DNA of 64,000 nt from Nocardioides sp. (GTDB lineage: Bacteria; Actinomycetota; Actinomycetes; Propionibacteriales; Nocardioidaceae): contig NZ_JASEEQ010000019.1 of NCBI RefSeq assembly GCF_030019515.1, positions 1 to 64,000 on the forward strand. Direction: 5' to 3'. Shown piece by piece: positions 61,483 to 64,000 of this stretch. A program made the translations under genes and the position numbers. Within the stretch, counting starts at the first letter, position 1. Each line of letters opens with the position of its first letter. Under the pieces are notes generated by a model, which saw nothing but the letters and a program-made list of their open reading frames with translations, did no database searches and was not told the DNA's origin.

Positions 61483-64000
61483 TCAGGCCACCAGGCCCTG
61501 CTCGGGACGGGCCGTCGGACGGTCGGCGACCCCGGCAGCCGTCGCGCGGATCCCGTCCGCGTCGACACCGAAGTGGGCGCGGAGCTCCTCACGGGTGTCG
61601 GAGAGGCCGTAGCCGTCGGTGCCGAGGCTCACGAAGGGGGCGTCGATGAACCGCGCGAGCTGGTCGGGCAGCGCCGAGACGTAGTCGCTCACGGCGACCA
61701 CCGGGACCGGCAGCTCGCCGAGGACACGGCGTACGTAGCTGACGCGGGCCGGCTCGTCGGGGTGCTCGCGGCTCCAGCGCTCGGTGGCGAGCGCGTCGTC
61801 GCGCAGCGCCTTCCAGCTGGTCACCGACCACACCTCGGCCGCGATCCCGTCGCGTGCCAGGTCGGCGGCCGCCTGCTGGGCGGTGCGGACCGCCGGGCCG
61901 GAGGCGAGCAGCCGCACCTGGGGCAGCTGGTCGCCCTCGGTCGCGGCGACCCGGTACAGGCCGGCGACGATCGCCTCGTCCACGCTGACGCCGGGGACGC
62001 CGGAGTCGGCCGGCTTGGCCGGCTGGACGTAGTCCTCGTTGTAGACCGTCAGGTAGTAGAAGCACTCCTCGCCGACGTCGTACATCCGCCGGATGCCGTC
62101 GCGGACGATGGTGGCGGTCTCGTAGGCGAACGCCGGGTCGTAGGCGTGACAGCTCGGGACGGCGAGCGCGGCGAGCTGCGAGGAGCCGTCGGTGTGCTGC
62201 AGTCCCTCTCCGGCCAGCGTCGTGCGTCCGGCGGTGGCCCCGACCAGGAAGCCGCGGCCCCGGGCGTCCGCGAGCGCCCAGATCAGGTCGCCGACGCGCT
62301 GGAACCCGAACATCGAGTAGTAGGTGAAGAAGGGCACGACCGCGGTGTCCCAGGTGTGCCCGGCCGTCGCGGCCGCCGTCAGCTCGGCGAGCCCGCCGGC
62401 CTCGGTGATCCCCTCCTGCAGGACCTGCCCGTCCACGCTCTCCCGGTAGGACAGCGGCATCCCGGCGTCGACCGGTGTGTACAGCTGGCCGTCGGGGGCG
62501 TAGATGCCGAACTCGCTGTAGAGCGGCTCGTAGCCGAAGGTGCGGCCCTCGTCGGGGACGATCGGCACGATCCGGCGGCCGATCTCGGGGTCGCGCATCA
62601 GCGAGTGCAGCAGGCGGGTGTGGGCGACGGTGGTCGACACGGTCCGCTTGCCGGAGCCGGCGTCGAACTGGGTGAAGGCCGCCTCGCCCGGCTGGGTCGG
62701 CAGGACCGCGGGGGTCAGCGGACGCCGGGGGAGTGAGCCGCCGAGACCGCGGCGCCGGGCGTGGAGGTACTCCAGCTCCGGGGAGCCCGCGGGCAGTGGG
62801 AGGTACGGCGGCAGCCCGTCGGCCAGCTCGGCGTCGGTGACCGGCACCGCGAGGATGTCGCGGAAGATCCGCAGCTGGTCCGGGGTCATCTTCTTCATCT
62901 GGTGCGTGGCGTTGCGGCCCTCGAAGTTGGGGCCGAGCGCGAAGCCCTTGATCGTCTGCGCCAGCACCACGGTGGGCTCGCCCCGGTGGGCGACGGCGTC
63001 GGCGTACGCGCCGTACACCGCACGCGGGTCGTGCCCGCCGCGCCGCAGCCCGGCCAGGTCGGCGTCGGTGAGGCTCGCGCCGAGCGCCTGCAGCGCCGCG
63101 CCGCCGCCCCCGAACAGCGTCTCGCGCAGCTCGGCCGGCTCGAGGATGGTCAGACGCTGCAGGTCCCCGTCGTTCATCGCCTCCAGCCGGTCGAGCAGCG
63201 CCTCGCCTCCGGGGGCGTCGAAGAGGGCCGTCCACCGGCTGCCCCACAGCACCTTGAGCACGTGCCAGCCGGCGCCGGCGAAGATGCCCTCGAGCTCGTC
63301 GAGGACACGGCTGTTGCCGCGCACCGGGCCGTCGAGGCGCTGGAGGTTGCCGTTGACCACGAAGACGAGGTTGTCCAGGTGCTCGCGGGCGGCCAGCCGG
63401 ATGGCGGCGAGCGTCTCGGGCTCGTCGATCTCGCCGTCGCCGACGAAGCACCACACCCGGGCGGCGGCGGTGTCGGCCAGGCCACGCGCGGCGAGGTAGC
63501 GGTTGAAGCGGGCCTGGTAGACCGCGTGCAGCGGCCCGATGCCCAGGCTCACCGTCGGGAACTCCCAGAAGCCGGCCATGCTGCGGGGGTGGGGGTACGA
63601 CGGCAGGCCCTGCCCGGCGCCGGCCACCTCGCGCCGGAAGTGGTCGAGCTGCTCGGCGCTCAGTCGGCCCTCGAGGAAGGCGCGGGCGTAGATGCCGGGG
63701 CTGGCGTGGCCCTGGAAGAACACCTGGTCACCGGGGACGACGGCATCGCCGGCGGAGCCGCGTCCGCGGAAGAAGTGCTGGAAGCCGACCTCCCACAGCG
63801 TCAGCGTGGACGCGTAGGTCGACAGGTGACCGCCCAGGCCGCTGTGCTGCTTGTTGGCCCGGACCACCATCGCCATCGCGTTCCACCGCAGGTAGGCGTC
63901 GATCCGCTGCTCGAGGGCGAGGTCGCCGGGGTACGCGGCCCACTGCTCGGTCGGGATCGTGTTGAGGTACGGCGTCCGTCGCCCGGTCGCGACCCCGAGA
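61483..64000 (-). CDS. aceE: Pyruvate dehydrogenase E1 component, homodimeric type (5' end outside window)
   Basis: The visible 838 residues include the thiamine-diphosphate region (GDGEIDEPETLAAIRLA), NLVFVVNGNLQRLDGPVRGN, and the C-terminal GTDGYGLSDTREELRAHFGVD. The frame stays open to the window edge through GVATGRRTPYLNTIPTEQ, the usual AceE segment before the cofactor site, so only about 70 residues are missing. AceE decarboxylates pyruvate in the pyruvate dehydrogenase complex. The ATG at 63876 is internal and not the start. Confidence 0.95.
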   Translation of the reverse strand, partial: LGVATGRRTPYLNTIPTEQWAAYPGDLALEQRIDAYLRWNAMAMVVRANKQHSGLGGHLSTYASTLTLWEVGFQHFFRGRGSAGDAVVPGDQVFFQGHASPGIYARAFLEGRLSAEQLDHFRREVAGAGQGLPSYPHPRSMAGFWEFPTVSLGIGPLHAVYQARFNRYLAARGLADTAAARVWCFVGDGEIDEPETLAAIRLAAREHLDNLVFVVNGNLQRLDGPVRGNSRVLDELEGIFAGAGWHVLKVLWGSRWTALFDAPGGEALLDRLEAMNDGDLQRLTILEPAELRETLFGGGGAALQALGASLTDADLAGLRRGGHDPRAVYGAYADAVAHRGEPTVVLAQTIKGFALGPNFEGRNATHQMKKMTPDQLRIFRDILAVPVTDAELADGLPPYLPLPAGSPELEYLHARRRGLGGSLPRRPLTPAVLPTQPGEAAFTQFDAGSGKRTVSTTVAHTRLLHSLMRDPEIGRRIVPIVPDEGRTFGYEPLYSEFGIYAPDGQLYTPVDAGMPLSYRESVDGQVLQEGITEAGGLAELTAAATAGHTWDTAVVPFFTYYSMFGFQRVGDLIWALADARGRGFLVGATAGRTTLAGEGLQHTDGSSQLAALAVPSCHAYDPAFAYETATIVRDGIRRMYDVGEECFYYLTVYNEDYVQPAKPADSGVPGVSVDEAIVAGLYRVAATEGDQLPQVRLLASGPAVRTAQQAAADLARDGIAAEVWSVTSWKALRDDALATERWSREHPDEPARVSYVRRVLGELPVPVVAVSDYVSALPDQLARFIDAPFVSLGTDGYGLSDTREELRAHFGVDADGIRATAAGVADRPTARPEQGLVA

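Noticed and set aside
1..64000. tRNA genes or insertion sequences
   Set aside because: No cloverleaf-like tRNA sequence and no transposase frame were seen on either strand, although I could not run a dedicated scan.

Overview
The window is a high-GC actinobacterial chromosome segment. GTG starts, ATGA/GTGA gene overlaps, many leaderless-looking genes, a WhiB-like protein, homodimeric-type pyruvate dehydrogenase E1 (AceE) and the glnA2-glnE arrangement all fit this. The overall protein flavour suggests a Nocardioidaceae-like genus, but I cannot prove the genus from the sequence alone.

Layout. (1) 1-1664: end of an unknown gene and a malic enzyme. (2) 1665-17374: a 15.6 kb integrated element bounded by a perfect 33-bp direct repeat that duplicates the 3' end of rnpB (RNase P RNA, minus strand, 17349-17745). 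It carries a tyrosine integrase, a divergent regulator and a long minus-strand operon: an Xis-like protein, an SF3-like ATPase beside an iteron-rich possible origin, a WhiB-zinc fusion, an HNH nuclease, zinc ribbons, a lone HEAGH peptidase and a 1,217-residue tail tape measure protein. At its left end are plus-strand cargo genes, including a HEPN-type protein. No capsid, portal, terminase or other tail gene is visible, so it looks like a phage satellite or a strongly reduced prophage. (3) 17748-35062: housekeeping genes: two isocitrate-lyase/PEP-mutase-family enzymes, map, a CNNM-type transporter, a PQQ-type sugar dehydrogenase, panB, nadE, and glnA2 - amidotransferase - glnE. (4) 35082-40764: an HPt-like protein lacking its histidine, an orphan OmpR-type regulator, and a MarR-controlled set (reductase, VOC dioxygenase, hydrolase-luciferase fusion, 2-keto-4-pentenoate hydratase) that resembles quinone/aromatic detoxification clusters. 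(5) 40901-50060: a membrane lipid/glycan cluster: PAP2 phosphatase, DedA, GT-C glycosyltransferase, response regulator, histidine kinase, Aur1-like PAP2, LPG-synthase-TM/GT4 fusion, PIG-L deacetylase. Four promoters in it share one architecture: two TTCATC-type repeats 11 bp apart, then a -10 box exactly 10 bp later. Three of the four start their gene 6 bp after the -10 box, so the mRNAs should be leaderless. (6) 50250-55280: a Tat-secreted SnoaL-like protein, an ABM monooxygenase, and a TetR-GMC oxidoreductase-small protein-aldehyde dehydrogenase operon behind two perfect palindromes. (7) 55468-61428: a DsbA-like protein, a DUF2249 protein, a NirK copper nitrite reductase fused to a membrane domain, and an NnrS-like protein. 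The DUF2249 and NnrS-NirK promoters share a 13-bp palindrome. A small membrane protein and OsmC follow. (8) 61483-64000: aceE, cut by the window end.

The strongest candidates for something new are the TTCATC-repeat regulon, which ties a two-component system to a GPI-like or phosphate-stress glycolipid gene set, and the rnpB-integrated element that carries a tape measure protein but no capsid genes.
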